The position numbers were made by a program, and so were the translations under genes. The notes under the pieces were generated by a model. That model was not told the DNA's origin, did no database searches, and was given only the letters and a program-made list of their open reading frames with translations. Below, one piece after another: positions 15,380 through 23,575 of a stretch of 64,000 nt of DNA. Source of the stretch: Pseudomonas fluorescens (lineage in GTDB: Bacteria; Pseudomonadota; Gammaproteobacteria; Pseudomonadales; Pseudomonadaceae); assembly GCF_902497745.1 (NCBI RefSeq), contig NZ_CABVHJ010000012.1, positions 1-64,000 of the forward strand, written 5' to 3'. How positions within the stretch are numbered: the stretch's first letter is position 1; every line of letters begins with the position of its first letter.

Positions 15380-16126
15380 ATGAACCATGCCCCAAACGCC
15401 GTCGCTCGTCTGCGTGACCAGCGCGAAGATGAAGGCATCAAGCCGATTCAGGCCCGTGGTTTTCGCTCCGAACGTTGCCGCGACTGTCGGGTGATCATCA
15501 GCCATTGCCTGTGCGCCTGGCGGCCCAGCGTCGAAACCCGTTCGGGTGTGTGCCTGATCATGACCGGCAAGGAAGTGTTCAAACCGAGTAACACGGGATG
15601 GCTGATTGCCGATGTGGTGCGCGATAACCACGCATTCATCTGGTCGCGCACCGAGCCCGATCCGCAGATGCTCGCGCTGCTCAACGATCCCCAGTGGCAG
15701 CCGTATCTGGTGTTTCCCGGTGAATACGTGGAGCCGTCGCGAGTGACCAACACCGTCGCGATCGATAGTAGCAAGCGCCCGCTGTTCATTTTACTGGATG
15801 CGACCTGGACCGAAGCGCGGAAGATTTTCCGCAAGAGCCCGTATTTCGACCGTTTGCCGATCCTCAGTCTGCTGCCGGATAAACTTTCGCGCTATCGCTT
15901 GCGCCGTTCGACCCGCAGCGAGCACTTGTGCACTGCCGAAGTCGCCGCGTTGTGTCTGGAACTGGCCGGAGACAGCAACGCCGCCTCTGCGCTGGACGCC
16001 TATTTCGACGTGTTCAGCCAGCATTACCTCGGCGCCAAACAGCAGGTCGACATGAATGAGTCCACCCCTGCTCACGCCGAGTTGCTGCCCTATATACGAA
16101 AGCCGCAGCCGGAGTTGGCCCAATAG
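15380..16126 (+). CDS. tapT: DTW-domain tRNA-uridine aminocarboxypropyltransferase
   Basis: 248-residue DTW-domain protein, family of TapT/YfiP, which transfers the 3-amino-3-carboxypropyl group of SAM to uridine 47 in the tRNA variable loop (acp3U47). Seen are the N-terminal zinc-type Cys cluster CRDCRVIISHCLCAWRP, a central VFPG segment, and the signature LLDATWTEARKIFRKSPYF (the D-x-T-W box) near residue 140. The C-terminus past about residue 225 (ESTPAHAELLPYIRKPQPE) is variable. Single gene with its own promoter region. Confidence 0.87.
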   Translation: MNHAPNAVARLRDQREDEGIKPIQARGFRSERCRDCRVIISHCLCAWRPSVETRSGVCLIMTGKEVFKPSNTGWLIADVVRDNHAFIWSRTEPDPQMLALLNDPQWQPYLVFPGEYVEPSRVTNTVAIDSSKRPLFILLDATWTEARKIFRKSPYFDRLPILSLLPDKLSRYRLRRSTRSEHLCTAEVAALCLELAGDSNAASALDAYFDVFSQHYLGAKQQVDMNESTPAHAELLPYIRKPQPELAQ

Positions 16127-16350
16127 TGGCCCATACTGTACACAGCGGCGGCCGTGCTGCTTGACCACCCCGTCTTCGCTGGGCATGCTTGGCGCCGTTT
16201 AGGGTGCGGCCAAGGTTTGAAACGCCGTGTTTGCTGTTGATTGGCGTTGAACGTGCCCCTGTGGATATCGCTTCAAAAGCGGCATCTTGAGTTGCTTTGG
16301 CCTGACCGGAATGCACCGCGTCTGCCATCAAAAACAGGATCATTTGAAAA

Positions 16351-17001
16351 ATGGCCACATACGACATCCTGATTGCCGATGATCACCCCCTTTTTCGTAG
16401 CGCCCTGCATCAAGCGGTGACGCTGGGCCTTGGCCCGGATGTGCGGCTGGTGGAAGTGGCGAGCATCGCCGAACTGGAAACCCGCCTGACCGAAAAGGCT
16501 GACTGGGATCTGGTCCTGCTGGACCTGAACATGCCCGGCGCTTTCGGGTTTTCCGGATTGGTCATGCTACGCGGGCAGTATCCGCAGATTCCGGTGGTGA
16601 TGGTTTCGGCGCAGGAAGAAGCTTCGGTGATGGTCAAATCCCGTGAGTTCGGCGCCAGTGGCTTTATTCCCAAGTCCAGCGACCTCAGCGTGATTCAGGA
16701 AGCGGTGCGCAAAGTGCTCGATGGCGATGTCTTCTGGCCGCCGCAAGCGTTTGAAGCGGTCGCTGTTTCCGACGAAGCCAAAGCCGCTAGCGATGGCCTC
16801 GCCAGTCTGACGCCGCAGCAGTTCCGCGTGTTGACCATGGTCTGTGAAGGCCTGTTGAACAAGCAGATTGCCTATGAGCTGAGCGTGTCGGAAGCGACCA
16901 TCAAAGCCCACGTCACGGCGATCTTTCGCAAGCTGAATGTGCGTACTCGCACGCAAGCGGCTTTACTGCTGCAACAACTTGAGTCAATTCCGAGCCAATA
17001 A
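16351..17001 (+). CDS. erdR: LuxR-family response regulator ErdR
   Basis: 216-residue two-component response regulator. Receiver domain: acidic pair DDHPLF near residue 10, phospho-acceptor Asp in LVLLDLNMPG (about residue 56), then VSAQEE and a Lys in FIPKSS. The C-terminal LuxR-type helix-turn-helix has LTPQQFRVLTMVCEGLLNKQIAYELSVSEATIKAHVTAIFRKL. Sequence and neighbours (dgkA, finR, fpr) match ErdR, which controls ethanol oxidation and acetate metabolism genes in Pseudomonas. The cognate kinase is not adjacent. About 225 bases upstream carry its promoter. Confidence 0.88.
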   Translation: MATYDILIADDHPLFRSALHQAVTLGLGPDVRLVEVASIAELETRLTEKADWDLVLLDLNMPGAFGFSGLVMLRGQYPQIPVVMVSAQEEASVMVKSREFGASGFIPKSSDLSVIQEAVRKVLDGDVFWPPQAFEAVAVSDEAKAASDGLASLTPQQFRVLTMVCEGLLNKQIAYELSVSEATIKAHVTAIFRKLNVRTRTQAALLLQQLESIPSQ

Positions 17002-17075
17002 TGGCTGGCGTCTTCACGCTTTTTTGACTTTTGTTGCTCTAGCTTTCCCACTCCTTTTTGGTTGGTTTCTACTTT

Positions 17076-17438
17076 ATGTCACCTTTCAAGGGCCAGACCG
17101 GCCTGAAACGCATCCTCAACGCCTCCGGTTATTCGCTGGACGGTCTGCGCGCAGCCTTCACCGGTGAGGCGGCATTCCGTCAGCTGGTGCTGCTCAATGT
17201 CGTGCTGATTCCGCTGACATTCTTTCTCAATGTCAGCCGTGTCGAACAGGCTTTGCTGATTGCCGTGTGCCTGTTGGCGCTGATCGTCGAGCTGCTGAAC
17301 TCGGCGGTAGAAGCGGCCATCGACCGCATCTCGCTGGAACTGCACCCGCTGTCGAAGAACGCCAAGGACATGGGCAGCGCCGCGCAATTCGTGGCACTGA
17401 GCATGATCGCGCTGGTGTGGGCAGTGATTCTGCTTTAA
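17076..17438 (+). CDS. dgkA: Diacylglycerol kinase
   Basis: 120-residue integral membrane diacylglycerol kinase that recycles diacylglycerol to phosphatidate after membrane-derived glycan synthesis. It shows an N-terminal amphipathic part (GLKRILNASGYSLDGLRAAF), three membrane segments and the signature ELLNSAVEAAIDRIS near residue 75 with the catalytic Glu. The ATG at 17076 gives the usual length; an upstream in-frame codon at 17058 is unlikely. It follows erdR by 74 bases and converges on finR, with a few bases of overlap at the stops. Confidence 0.94.
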   Translation: MSPFKGQTGLKRILNASGYSLDGLRAAFTGEAAFRQLVLLNVVLIPLTFFLNVSRVEQALLIAVCLLALIVELLNSAVEAAIDRISLELHPLSKNAKDMGSAAQFVALSMIALVWAVILL

Positions 17439-18361
17439 GCGATCGTCGGCAAAACGATCTCGTCGCTGCGCTGCACCCCGGCGGTGAAAGCGCGGCACAG
17501 GTCAAGAAATTCGCGCATTGCAGAAGTCTGATACTTCTGTTTGTGCCAGATGAAGTAGAACTGTCGCGCCAGATCCAGATCCGGCGTTTCGACCGGCACC
17601 AGACTGCCACGGCGGAACGCATCGCGCAGCGCCAGCCGCGAGATGCAGCCAATCCCCAGTCCTGACTCCACCGCGCGTTTGATCGCTTCGGTGTGCTCAA
17701 GCTCCAGACGAATGTTCAGTGCACTGCGATGGTGGCGCATAGCCTGATCGAAGGTCAGGCGTGTGCCGGAACCCTGCTCACGCAGAATCCACGCTTCGTG
17801 GGTCAACTCTTCCATGGTTGCACTGCCGCGTTGGGCCAATGGATGCTGCGGCGCGCAGAACACCACCAGTTCATCCTCGACCCAGCTCTGCACTTCGATG
17901 TCCGGGTGGCTGCAATCGCCTTCGATCAGACCCAGATCAATTTCGTAGTGGGCAACTTGTTGCACGATATTGGCCGTGTTCTGCACGTGCAGCTTCACCT
18001 GGCTTTCCGGGTGGCGCTGCATGAAGCTGCCGATCAGCAGAGTCGCCAGATAATTGCCGATGGTCAGCGTCGCGCCCACCGACAGTGAGCCGAAACCGGA
18101 TTTGCCGTTGAGCAGGTCTTCGATTTCCTTGGCCTGATCGAGCAGGGCCACCGCCTGCGGCAACAGCTGTTTGCCGAGGGCGTTGAGGCTCAGGCGTTTG
18201 CCGGCGCGGTCGAACAGCTGGCAGCTGGATTGGCGCTCGAGCTCGGTGATCGAGGTGCTGGCAGCCGACTGCGAGAGGTTGAGCAGACCCGCAGCACGGG
18301 ATACGCTTTCCTGCTGGGCGACGGCGACGAAGACTTGCAGTTGACGGAGAGTAAATCGCAT
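17435..18361 (-). CDS. finR: LysR-type regulator FinR
   Basis: 308-residue LysR-family activator. The N-terminal helix-turn-helix (MRFTLRQLQVFVAVAQQESVSRAAGLLNLSQSAASTSI) is followed by a substrate-binding domain (residues 90-300). It is divergent from fpr, the arrangement in which FinR senses superoxide or sulfur status and activates ferredoxin-NADP reductase in P. putida. The ATG at 18361 gives the standard N-terminus. A perfect short palindrome lies just upstream and is a candidate FinR site. The 3' end overlaps that of dgkA slightly. Confidence 0.88.
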   Translation of the reverse strand: MRFTLRQLQVFVAVAQQESVSRAAGLLNLSQSAASTSITELERQSSCQLFDRAGKRLSLNALGKQLLPQAVALLDQAKEIEDLLNGKSGFGSLSVGATLTIGNYLATLLIGSFMQRHPESQVKLHVQNTANIVQQVAHYEIDLGLIEGDCSHPDIEVQSWVEDELVVFCAPQHPLAQRGSATMEELTHEAWILREQGSGTRLTFDQAMRHHRSALNIRLELEHTEAIKRAVESGLGIGCISRLALRDAFRRGSLVPVETPDLDLARQFYFIWHKQKYQTSAMREFLDLCRAFTAGVQRSDEIVLPTIA

Positions 18362-18373
18362 ATCGATATAACC

Positions 18374-18386
18374 GATAACCCTTATC
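18374..18386. promoter_or_regulatory. Palindrome in the finR-fpr divergent promoter
   Basis: GATAA-CCC-TTATC, a perfect inverted repeat 13 bases before the finR start within an A/T-rich 134-base divergent region. LysR-type regulators often bind such elements near the -10 of their own gene, giving autoregulation plus activation of the divergent gene. Binding is inferred. Confidence 0.5.
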
Positions 18387-18494
18387 TTAATAATCCAGTT
18401 AACAGATATTGTCGTCGCTATTAGAATGCGATGCAATTGCGCACCGTCGCCTTTAAAAGCCAGCGCAGACCCAATCTCCAGGAGTCAAACGTAC

Positions 18495-19274
18495 ATGAGC
18501 AACATGAACCACGAGCGTGTCCTCAGTGTTCATCACTGGAACGACACTCTGTTCAGCTTCAAGTGCACCCGCGATCCGGGCCTGCGCTTCGAGAACGGTC
18601 AGTTCGTGATGATCGGCCTGCAACAGCCCAACGGCCGCCCGCTTATGCGCGCTTACTCGATCGCCAGCCCGAACTGGGAAGAGCATCTGGAATTCTTCAG
18701 CATCAAGGTGCAGGACGGCCCGCTGACTTCGCAGCTGCAGCACTTGAAGGAAGGCGACGAGATCATCATCTCGAAGAAGCCTACCGGCACCCTGGTGCTC
18801 GACGACCTGAACCCGGGCAAGCACTTGTACCTGCTGAGCACCGGCACTGGCCTGGCGCCGTTCATGAGCGTGATCCAGGACCCGGAAACCTACGAGCGCT
18901 TTGAAAAAGTGATCCTGGTTCACGGTGTGCGTTACGTCAACGAAGTCGCCTACCGCGAATTCATCACCGAGCACCTGCCGCAGAACGAGTTCTTCGGCGA
19001 AGCGCTGCGTGACAAGCTGATCTACTACCCGACCGTGACCCGCGAGCCTTTCGAGAATCAGGGCCGCCTGACCGACCTGATGCGCAGCGGCAAGCTGTTC
19101 AGCGACATCGGCCTGCCGCCGATCAACCCGCAGGACGACCGCGCGATGATCTGCGGCAGCCCGAGCATGCTCGACGAGACCAGCGAAGTGCTCGACAGCT
19201 TCGGCCTGAAGATCTCGGCGCGGATGCGCGAGCCGGGTGATTACCTGATCGAGCGTGCGTTCGTCGAGAAGTAA
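18495..19274 (+). CDS. fpr: Ferredoxin-NADP+ reductase
   Basis: 259-residue plant-type (bacterial subclass) ferredoxin-NADP reductase. FAD-binding motif RAYSIASPNWEEHLEFFSI near residue 52, the NADP site LLSTGTGLAPFMSVI near 112, CGSP near 222 and the conserved C-terminal end LIERAFVEK. It matches P. aeruginosa Fpr almost residue for residue. It supplies or withdraws electrons between NADPH and ferredoxin/bacterioferritin-associated ferredoxin in iron release and oxidative stress. The ATG at 18495 gives the known N-terminus. Expected to be activated by divergent FinR. A terminator follows. Confidence 0.97.
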   Translation: MSNMNHERVLSVHHWNDTLFSFKCTRDPGLRFENGQFVMIGLQQPNGRPLMRAYSIASPNWEEHLEFFSIKVQDGPLTSQLQHLKEGDEIIISKKPTGTLVLDDLNPGKHLYLLSTGTGLAPFMSVIQDPETYERFEKVILVHGVRYVNEVAYREFITEHLPQNEFFGEALRDKLIYYPTVTREPFENQGRLTDLMRSGKLFSDIGLPPINPQDDRAMICGSPSMLDETSEVLDSFGLKISARMREPGDYLIERAFVEK

Positions 19275-19283
19275 GCTCCACTG

Positions 19284-19326
19284 AAAAAGCCCCCATTGCC
19301 TGAATTGGCAATGGGGGCTTTTTTAT
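19284..19326 (+). terminator. Terminator after fpr
   Basis: Arms AAAGCCCCCATTGCC and GGCAATGGGGGCTTT around TGAATT, followed by a T run to 19325. Confidence 0.9.
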
Positions 19327-19360
19327 GCCCGAAACATTTCCTTCATGCCTGCCACAATCC

Positions 19361-19439
19361 ATGTAGGAGCTGCCGAAGGCTGCGATCTTTTGATCTTGCT
19401 GTAAGATCAAAAGATCGCAGCCTTCGGCAGCTCCTACAT
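19361..19439. repeat. Long perfect inverted repeat (TAGGAGCTGCCGAAGG family)
   Basis: Two 37-base arms, exact reverse complements, separated by GCTGT. The core TAGGAGCTGCCGAAGGCTGC recurs at 57806-57887 and, slightly changed, at 55488-55562. It is an extragenic palindromic repeat found between genes only, here after the fpr terminator. Confidence 0.9.
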
Positions 19440-19450
19440 TGACCGAGGTC

Positions 19451-20149
19451 TCAGGCTGTGGCGGGAATGACTTCGAGCACGCGGATCTGCTCCGGAGTCG
19501 GGTAATGCCAGCGCACATCCAGATCCCAGAACTGCGCGCCGTATTCGCGCTCAGGCACCGGGGTTTGATACGCCGGACGCGGATCCTGAGCCAGGCACTG
19601 TTCAATCAGCTCAACCAACGGCTCGTCGAGGCGCTGAGCGTGTGTGTGCGCTTGTTTCAGTGCTGAGTCCGTCCACTGCACGTCAATCAACTGCGGTGCG
19701 GCGCTGGCGATACTGTTGGAGGCCTCGGGAATGATGTCCGCATAAGGCACGTAGGGTTTAATGTCGAGAACCGGTGTGCCGTCGAGCAAGTCGATCCCGG
19801 AGATGAACAGGCGATTGGCTTCGACTTTGTCCAGTTTCACCACCGACTGGCCGATGCCGTTCGGTCGGTGTGTGGCGCGGGTGGCGAACACGCCCATGGA
19901 CTTGTTGCCGCCCAGGCGCGGCGGACGGACTTTCAGTCGCGGTTTATCTTCCAGCGCTTGATGAAACAGGAACAGCAGCCACACATGACTGACCTGCTCC
20001 AGACCCTGCACGGCGTCACCCTGATCGAACGGCGCCACCAGTTCCAGCACACCACGGGCGGCCGGGGCCAGTTGCGGTTGGCGGGGGATAGCGAATTTCT
20101 CCTTGAAACAGGAGCGCACGAAGCCGATGGGGGAGACGCTGTAAGTCAT
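19451..20149 (-). CDS. trmO: tRNA (t6A37) methyltransferase TrmO (TsaA/YaeB family)
   Basis: 232-residue TrmO-family protein, a SAM-dependent methyltransferase that makes m6t6A37 in threonine tRNA. Family pattern: YSVSPIGFVRSCFKEKFAIPRQPQLA at the start, the block RPPRLGGNKSMGVFATRATHRPNGIGQSVVKL near residue 80, and LDGTPVLDIKPYVPYAD near 125, followed by a C-terminal extension of about 90 residues with RPAYQ, usual in gamma-proteobacteria. Starts at 20158 and 20182 are also in frame; 20149 gives the usual N-terminus, though no strong ribosome site is seen for any of them. Confidence 0.88.
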   Translation of the reverse strand: MTYSVSPIGFVRSCFKEKFAIPRQPQLAPAARGVLELVAPFDQGDAVQGLEQVSHVWLLFLFHQALEDKPRLKVRPPRLGGNKSMGVFATRATHRPNGIGQSVVKLDKVEANRLFISGIDLLDGTPVLDIKPYVPYADIIPEASNSIASAAPQLIDVQWTDSALKQAHTHAQRLDEPLVELIEQCLAQDPRPAYQTPVPEREYGAQFWDLDVRWHYPTPEQIRVLEVIPATA

Positions 20150-20227
20150 GGTTTGCATTCGAAGCGGGGGCAGGGTGGGCATGATAACCCGTCCAACCTC
20201 AAGTCTGGTGGTGGCAGGGCTGGCCTA

Positions 20228-20304
20228 TTCGCGAGCAAGCTCGCTCCCACAGGGATCTTTTGCACGCCATAGATCCAATGTGGGAGCGAGCCTGCTCGCG
20301 AAGG
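20228..20304. repeat. REP doublet (REPIN-like), copy 1
   Basis: Two inverted copies of the core TCGCGAGCAAGCTCGCTCCC and its complement separated by about 28 bases. Lies between trmO and rhlG. Same family at 22559, 27195, 28175, 34301, 45172 and 56949. Confidence 0.9.
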
Positions 20305-20318
20305 CGGCACCGCCAATC

Positions 20319-21089
20319 TCAGAGGCTAAACCCGCCATCAAGAGGAATAATATTCCCGGTCATATAAGCCCCAGCTGTACTCGCCAGACTGATCGCCAAC
20401 GCCGCCATCTCTTCCTCACGCCCCCAACGCTTCATCGGAATCAGCGCCGTGTCCTCAGCCAACGCCTGCTGATCGCTGCCAATATGCTGAGTCATCTTGC
20501 TCGGAAACCGCCCCGGTGCGATCACGTTGACATTGATGTGCTGGCTCACCAGCTCCCGCGCGAGAATCCGCGACAACTGATGCAGGGCCGCCTTGCTTGG
20601 CCCATAGGCATACGCCTGCTCGCCAAACGAAGAAATCCCCGCCACCGAACCAATGTTGATAATCCGCGCCGGATTCGCTGCCGAGCCAGCCTTGCGCAAC
20701 AACGGCAGAAACTGCTGGATGCAGGTGAACACCGACGTTACGTTGAGCTGCATGACCTTTTCCCAGCCCTTGACCGGGTAGCTCTCCAGCGGCGCGCCCC
20801 AAGTGGTGCCGGCGTTGTTCACCAGAATATCCAAATGCGTGATCTGCTGACCCAAGCGCGCGGCCAGTTCCTGCACGCCTTCTTCCGTCGCCAGATTCGC
20901 CGCCACGCCGTGGCACTTGCCCAAGGCGCTGAGCTCTTCAGCGGTTTGATGGCAGGCTTCGGCGTCGCGCGAGCAGACGTAAACGCGCGCGCCGGCCTCT
21001 ACAAAGGCTTTGGCGATCATTTTGCCGATACCACGGGTGCCGCCGGTCACCAGAGCGGTGCGGCCTTGCAGGGAGAAATACGGGTGCAT
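20319..21089 (-). CDS. rhlG: Short-chain dehydrogenase, RhlG-like beta-ketoacyl reductase
   Basis: 256-residue classical SDR. N-terminal TGGTRGIG cofactor motif (residues 16-23), NNAGTTWG near 90, catalytic Ser-Tyr-Lys in NIGSVAGISSFGEQAYAYGPSKAAL, and C-terminal YMTGNIIPLDGGFSL. Sequence closely follows P. aeruginosa RhlG, an NADPH-dependent ketoacyl reductase first linked to rhamnolipid precursor supply, a link later disputed. No rhlAB is present here, so its role is probably general fatty-acyl or polyhydroxyalkanoate metabolism. Monocistronic, flanked by a REP doublet. Confidence 0.88.
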   Translation of the reverse strand: MHPYFSLQGRTALVTGGTRGIGKMIAKAFVEAGARVYVCSRDAEACHQTAEELSALGKCHGVAANLATEEGVQELAARLGQQITHLDILVNNAGTTWGAPLESYPVKGWEKVMQLNVTSVFTCIQQFLPLLRKAGSAANPARIINIGSVAGISSFGEQAYAYGPSKAALHQLSRILARELVSQHINVNVIAPGRFPSKMTQHIGSDQQALAEDTALIPMKRWGREEEMAALAISLASTAGAYMTGNIIPLDGGFSL

Positions 21090-21217
21090 GGCGAGTCCTG
21101 AGGATTAGGGATCAATACACCCTAGTCGTCAGCCGCGAAAAGCGGAGCCACTATTTTCGGAGGGAATGAACGGTCATGCGTTGCGGTGGCGACCATCGAT
21201 CACCACCGCAGAGAGGA

Positions 21218-21688
21218 TCAGGCTGGGCGAACGCGCAGGGTCAGACCCTTGAGGAAGTTGCGCAGCAACTGGTCGCCACACGGGCGGTAGTTGGTGTGGC
21301 CGACCTTGCGGAACAGCGCGCTCAGCTCAGGCTTGGACACCGGGAACTCGGCGGCCTTGAGGATCGCGTGCATGTCGTCTTCTTTCAATTCGAAGGCCAC
21401 GCGCAGTTTTTTCAGGATGATGTTGTTGGTCACCGGCACTTCGATCGGCTGCGGCGGACGGCTTTCGTCCTTGCCACGCTTGAAGATCACCAGACCGTCG
21501 AGGAAATGCGCGATGACTTCGTCCGGGCAGCGCACGAAACCTTCTTCGTCTTCTTCTTTCTTGTCGAGCCAGGTCACTACATCGGCGAGCGCTACGTCCA
21601 TGCCGCCGAGTTTGATGATCTCGACAACCTTCTTGTCGCTGATGTCGAGCATGTAGCGCACGCTGCGCAATACGTCGTTATGAATCAT
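21218..21688 (-). CDS. DUF1456 family protein (YehS-like)
   Basis: 156-residue YehS/DUF1456 protein. The two repeated halves of the family are visible: NDVLRSVRYMLDISDKKVVEIIKLGG with FLDGLVIFKRG in the first, and NNIILKKLRVAFELKEDDMHAILKAA with FLKGLTLRVRP in the second. Each is a small helical domain. Function is unknown in E. coli and here. The ATG at 21688 starts the conserved sequence; the longer frame to 21721 is unlikely. No operon partner: the pseudouridine synthase gene lies upstream on the same strand with a 72-base gap. Confidence 0.87.
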   Translation of the reverse strand: MIHNDVLRSVRYMLDISDKKVVEIIKLGGMDVALADVVTWLDKKEEDEEGFVRCPDEVIAHFLDGLVIFKRGKDESRPPQPIEVPVTNNIILKKLRVAFELKEDDMHAILKAAEFPVSKPELSALFRKVGHTNYRPCGDQLLRNFLKGLTLRVRPA

Positions 21689-21760
21689 GTGAGTAATCCT
21701 GATAAGCGTTGTGGGCAGCACGCAGGCGCGCTGCCGGAATGTGTGGCGGCAGTGGAAGTC

Positions 21761-22471
21761 TTAGAACTTCTCTTTGCCGGACAGGTAGCGCCATTGGCCG
21801 ACCGGGACTTTGCCGATCGAGACGCCGCCGATGCGGATGCGGCGGATGCCGATGACCTTCAGGCCGACCGCTTCGCAGAACTGGGCGATGATGCCGGGCT
21901 GCGGGTTTTTCATGGCGAAGCGCAGACGGTTTTCGTTCTGCCAGCTAGCCTTGACCGGCGGCAGCTCCTTGCCCTTGTGCGTCAGGCCGTGCTGCAAGCG
22001 GTTGAGGCCGTGGGCGACCATGTCACCTTCGACCTCGACCACGTATTCCTGCTCGATCTTCGCGGCGTCGGCGGTGAGCTTGCGCAGGATCTTCCAGTCC
22101 TGAGTGAACACCAGCAGGCCGCTGGCCTTGGGCTGCAGGTCAGAGCTGGCGGTCAGGCGCAGGAAGTGCCCGCGCAGAGGGCGCTTGCTGTAGCGGTGCT
22201 CTTCGCTGAGGGTTTCGGCGCTCAGCGACTGCATGGCAGTCTCGACATCCATGCCGGCGGGTGCGTTGAGCAGGATGGTCACCGGCTCCGGTGCGGTGGC
22301 CTTGGCATCCTTGTCGAGTTCGACCTTCTGGTCGCCAACCTTGAATTGCGGCTCGTCAATCACTTCGCCGTCCACGGTGACCCAGCCGCCCTCGATGAAC
22401 AGCTCGGCCTCCCGGCGGGAGCAACCGACCAGTTCGATGAGGCGTTTGGAGAGGCGAATCGGGTCAGTCAT
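21761..22471 (-). CDS. RsuA-type rRNA pseudouridine synthase with altered active-site motif
   Basis: 236-residue protein of the RsuA/RluB/RluF group. An S4-like RNA-binding domain (residues 6-52, RLSKRLIELVGCSRREAELFIEGGWVTVDGEVI in two parts) is followed by the catalytic domain, with YVVEVEG and a C-terminal RRIRIGGVSIGKVPVGQWRYL typical of the group. The expected catalytic motif G-R-L-D-x-x-[ST]-x-G-L-L reads SSDLQPKASGLL at 109-120: the usual Asp position is Gln113 and the nearest Asp is two residues earlier (Asp111). Either the loop has a two-residue insertion or activity is lost. Start ATG at 22471. Confidence 0.83.
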   Translation of the reverse strand: MTDPIRLSKRLIELVGCSRREAELFIEGGWVTVDGEVIDEPQFKVGDQKVELDKDAKATAPEPVTILLNAPAGMDVETAMQSLSAETLSEEHRYSKRPLRGHFLRLTASSDLQPKASGLLVFTQDWKILRKLTADAAKIEQEYVVEVEGDMVAHGLNRLQHGLTHKGKELPPVKASWQNENRLRFAMKNPQPGIIAQFCEAVGLKVIGIRRIRIGGVSIGKVPVGQWRYLSGKEKF

Positions 22472-22558
22472 GACAGGGCCGTAACAAAAAAGGGGTGGGC
22501 ATTGTACCTGTGTGGCGCCGGTTAAGCCCGGTTCCATTTAAAGGCGCTGAATTCAATG

Positions 22559-22647
22559 TTGGAGCGAGCTTGCTCGCGAAGGCGTCCTGCCAGTCTATAT
22601 GTGCAGTGACTGATACACCGCATTCGCGAGCAAGCTCGCTCCCACAG
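22559..22647. repeat. REP doublet (REPIN-like), copy 2
   Basis: Inverted pair of the GGAGCGAGCTTGCTCGCGAA core (22561 and 22623) around about 42 bases, between the pseudouridine synthase and the GNAT gene. Confidence 0.9.
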
Positions 22648-22662
22648 GAGTTCCATGGTGTG

Positions 22663-23136
22663 TCAGCCGTTGCCTGAGCGCTGCTGATTTTGTCGCAGGC
22701 GCATGTGCAGCAACGGATACGGCTGGCCCATGCCATCGACTTCCGAGCGGCCGATCACCTCGAAACCCTGCTTGAAGTAGAACCCCAGCGCCTGCGGGTT
22801 CTGCTCGTTGACGTCCAGCTCATCGGCATTCAGATGCTGCATGGCATAGTTGAGCAGTTTCTTGCCCAAGCCCTGACCGCGATGATTGGGATCGATGAAC
22901 AGCATCTCGATCTTGCCCGCCGCAACCCCGGCAAATCCGGTGATGCGCTGGTCGGCGTCCTTGGTGCAGACCAGCATTACCGCATCGAGATAGCGGGTCA
23001 GCACCAGATTGCGCAGCAGCTCGATATAACTGTCCGGCAGAAAATCATGGGTGGCGCGGACCGAGGCCTCCCAGACCCGGGTCAGTTCCTGATAATCGCT
23101 GAGTTTCGGCGTATGGATGACCGAATGGTGACGCAT
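22663..23136 (-). CDS. GNAT-family N-acetyltransferase (YjaB-like)
   Basis: 157-residue GNAT acetyltransferase. The acetyl-CoA pyrophosphate loop is seen as IEMLFIDPNHRGQGLGKKLLNYA (Q/R-x-x-G-x-G/A form) near residue 85; LDVNEQNPQALGFYFKQGFEVIGRSEVD near 115 is the C-terminal motif of the YjaB/PhnO-like subgroup. N-terminal LTRVWEASVRATHDFL is also typical. The acceptor substrate cannot be read. The ATG at 23136 is preferred over an in-frame codon at 23172. Upstream are a terminator and repeat block. Confidence 0.85.
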   Translation of the reverse strand: MRHHSVIHTPKLSDYQELTRVWEASVRATHDFLPDSYIELLRNLVLTRYLDAVMLVCTKDADQRITGFAGVAAGKIEMLFIDPNHRGQGLGKKLLNYAMQHLNADELDVNEQNPQALGFYFKQGFEVIGRSEVDGMGQPYPLLHMRLRQNQQRSGNG

Positions 23137-23193
23137 GCCTGTCTGCCTCTTGTCCGTTTCAAGGGAGTCCATCCCCCGCTAAACGATAGCCGT

Positions 23194-23230
23194 AAAAAAG
23201 CCCCGCATCTTGTAAAAAGAGCGGGGCTTT
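23194..23230 (-). terminator. Terminator-like hairpin downstream of rimO repeats
   Basis: Arms AGCCCCGC and GCGGGGCT around 13 bases. On the minus strand it is followed by a run of six T, so it would stop transcription coming from rimO before the GNAT gene. Confidence 0.65.
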
Positions 23231-23279
23231 CTGTATTTGTTGCGGTGTCTGGCTGGCTATTTCTGTCGCCAGCAAGATC

Positions 23280-23566
23280 TCTCCCCCTCACCCCAACCCT
23301 CTCCCCCAAAGGGGGCGAGGGGGCAGGGAGCTGATCTTCATGCTGTTCAAAACCTGAGTTCGACTCGAACGTTCAGGTCGGTGCAGCACGCAAGAACACA
23401 TAGATCAGTCCCCGCGCCCTCCGGGAGAGGGCGAGGGGGAAGGGAGCTGATCTTCATGCTGTTCAAAACCTGAGCCCGACTCGAACGTTCAGGTCGGTGC
23501 AGCACGCAAGAACGCATAGATCAGTCCCCTCTCCCTCTGGGAGAGGGCTAGGGTGAGGGGCTTTTG
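23280..23566. repeat. Composite intergenic repeat, two tandem units
   Basis: GC-rich hairpins of the CCCTCACCCCAACCCTCTCCC type flank two near-identical units of about 86 bases (23325-23410 and 23441-23528, offset 116 bases, a few differences), each with GTTCAAAACCTGAG and GTTCAGGTCGGTGCAGCACG. Ends with GAGAGGGCTAGGGTGAGGGG. Relatives occur at 52585-52910 and 61776-61957. It fills the 438-base gap after rimO; no gene is seen in it. Confidence 0.85.
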
Positions 23567-23575
23567 ATCTTCAGA

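Noticed and set aside
21176..22525. 449-codon plus-strand open frame over the DUF1456 and pseudouridine synthase genes
   Set aside because: Spans both minus-strand genes and the gap between them; no family resemblance.
23280..23566. Possible CRISPR array because of tandem similar units
   Set aside because: Only two units of about 86 bases with different flanks, no short regular repeat-spacer pattern and no cas gene.
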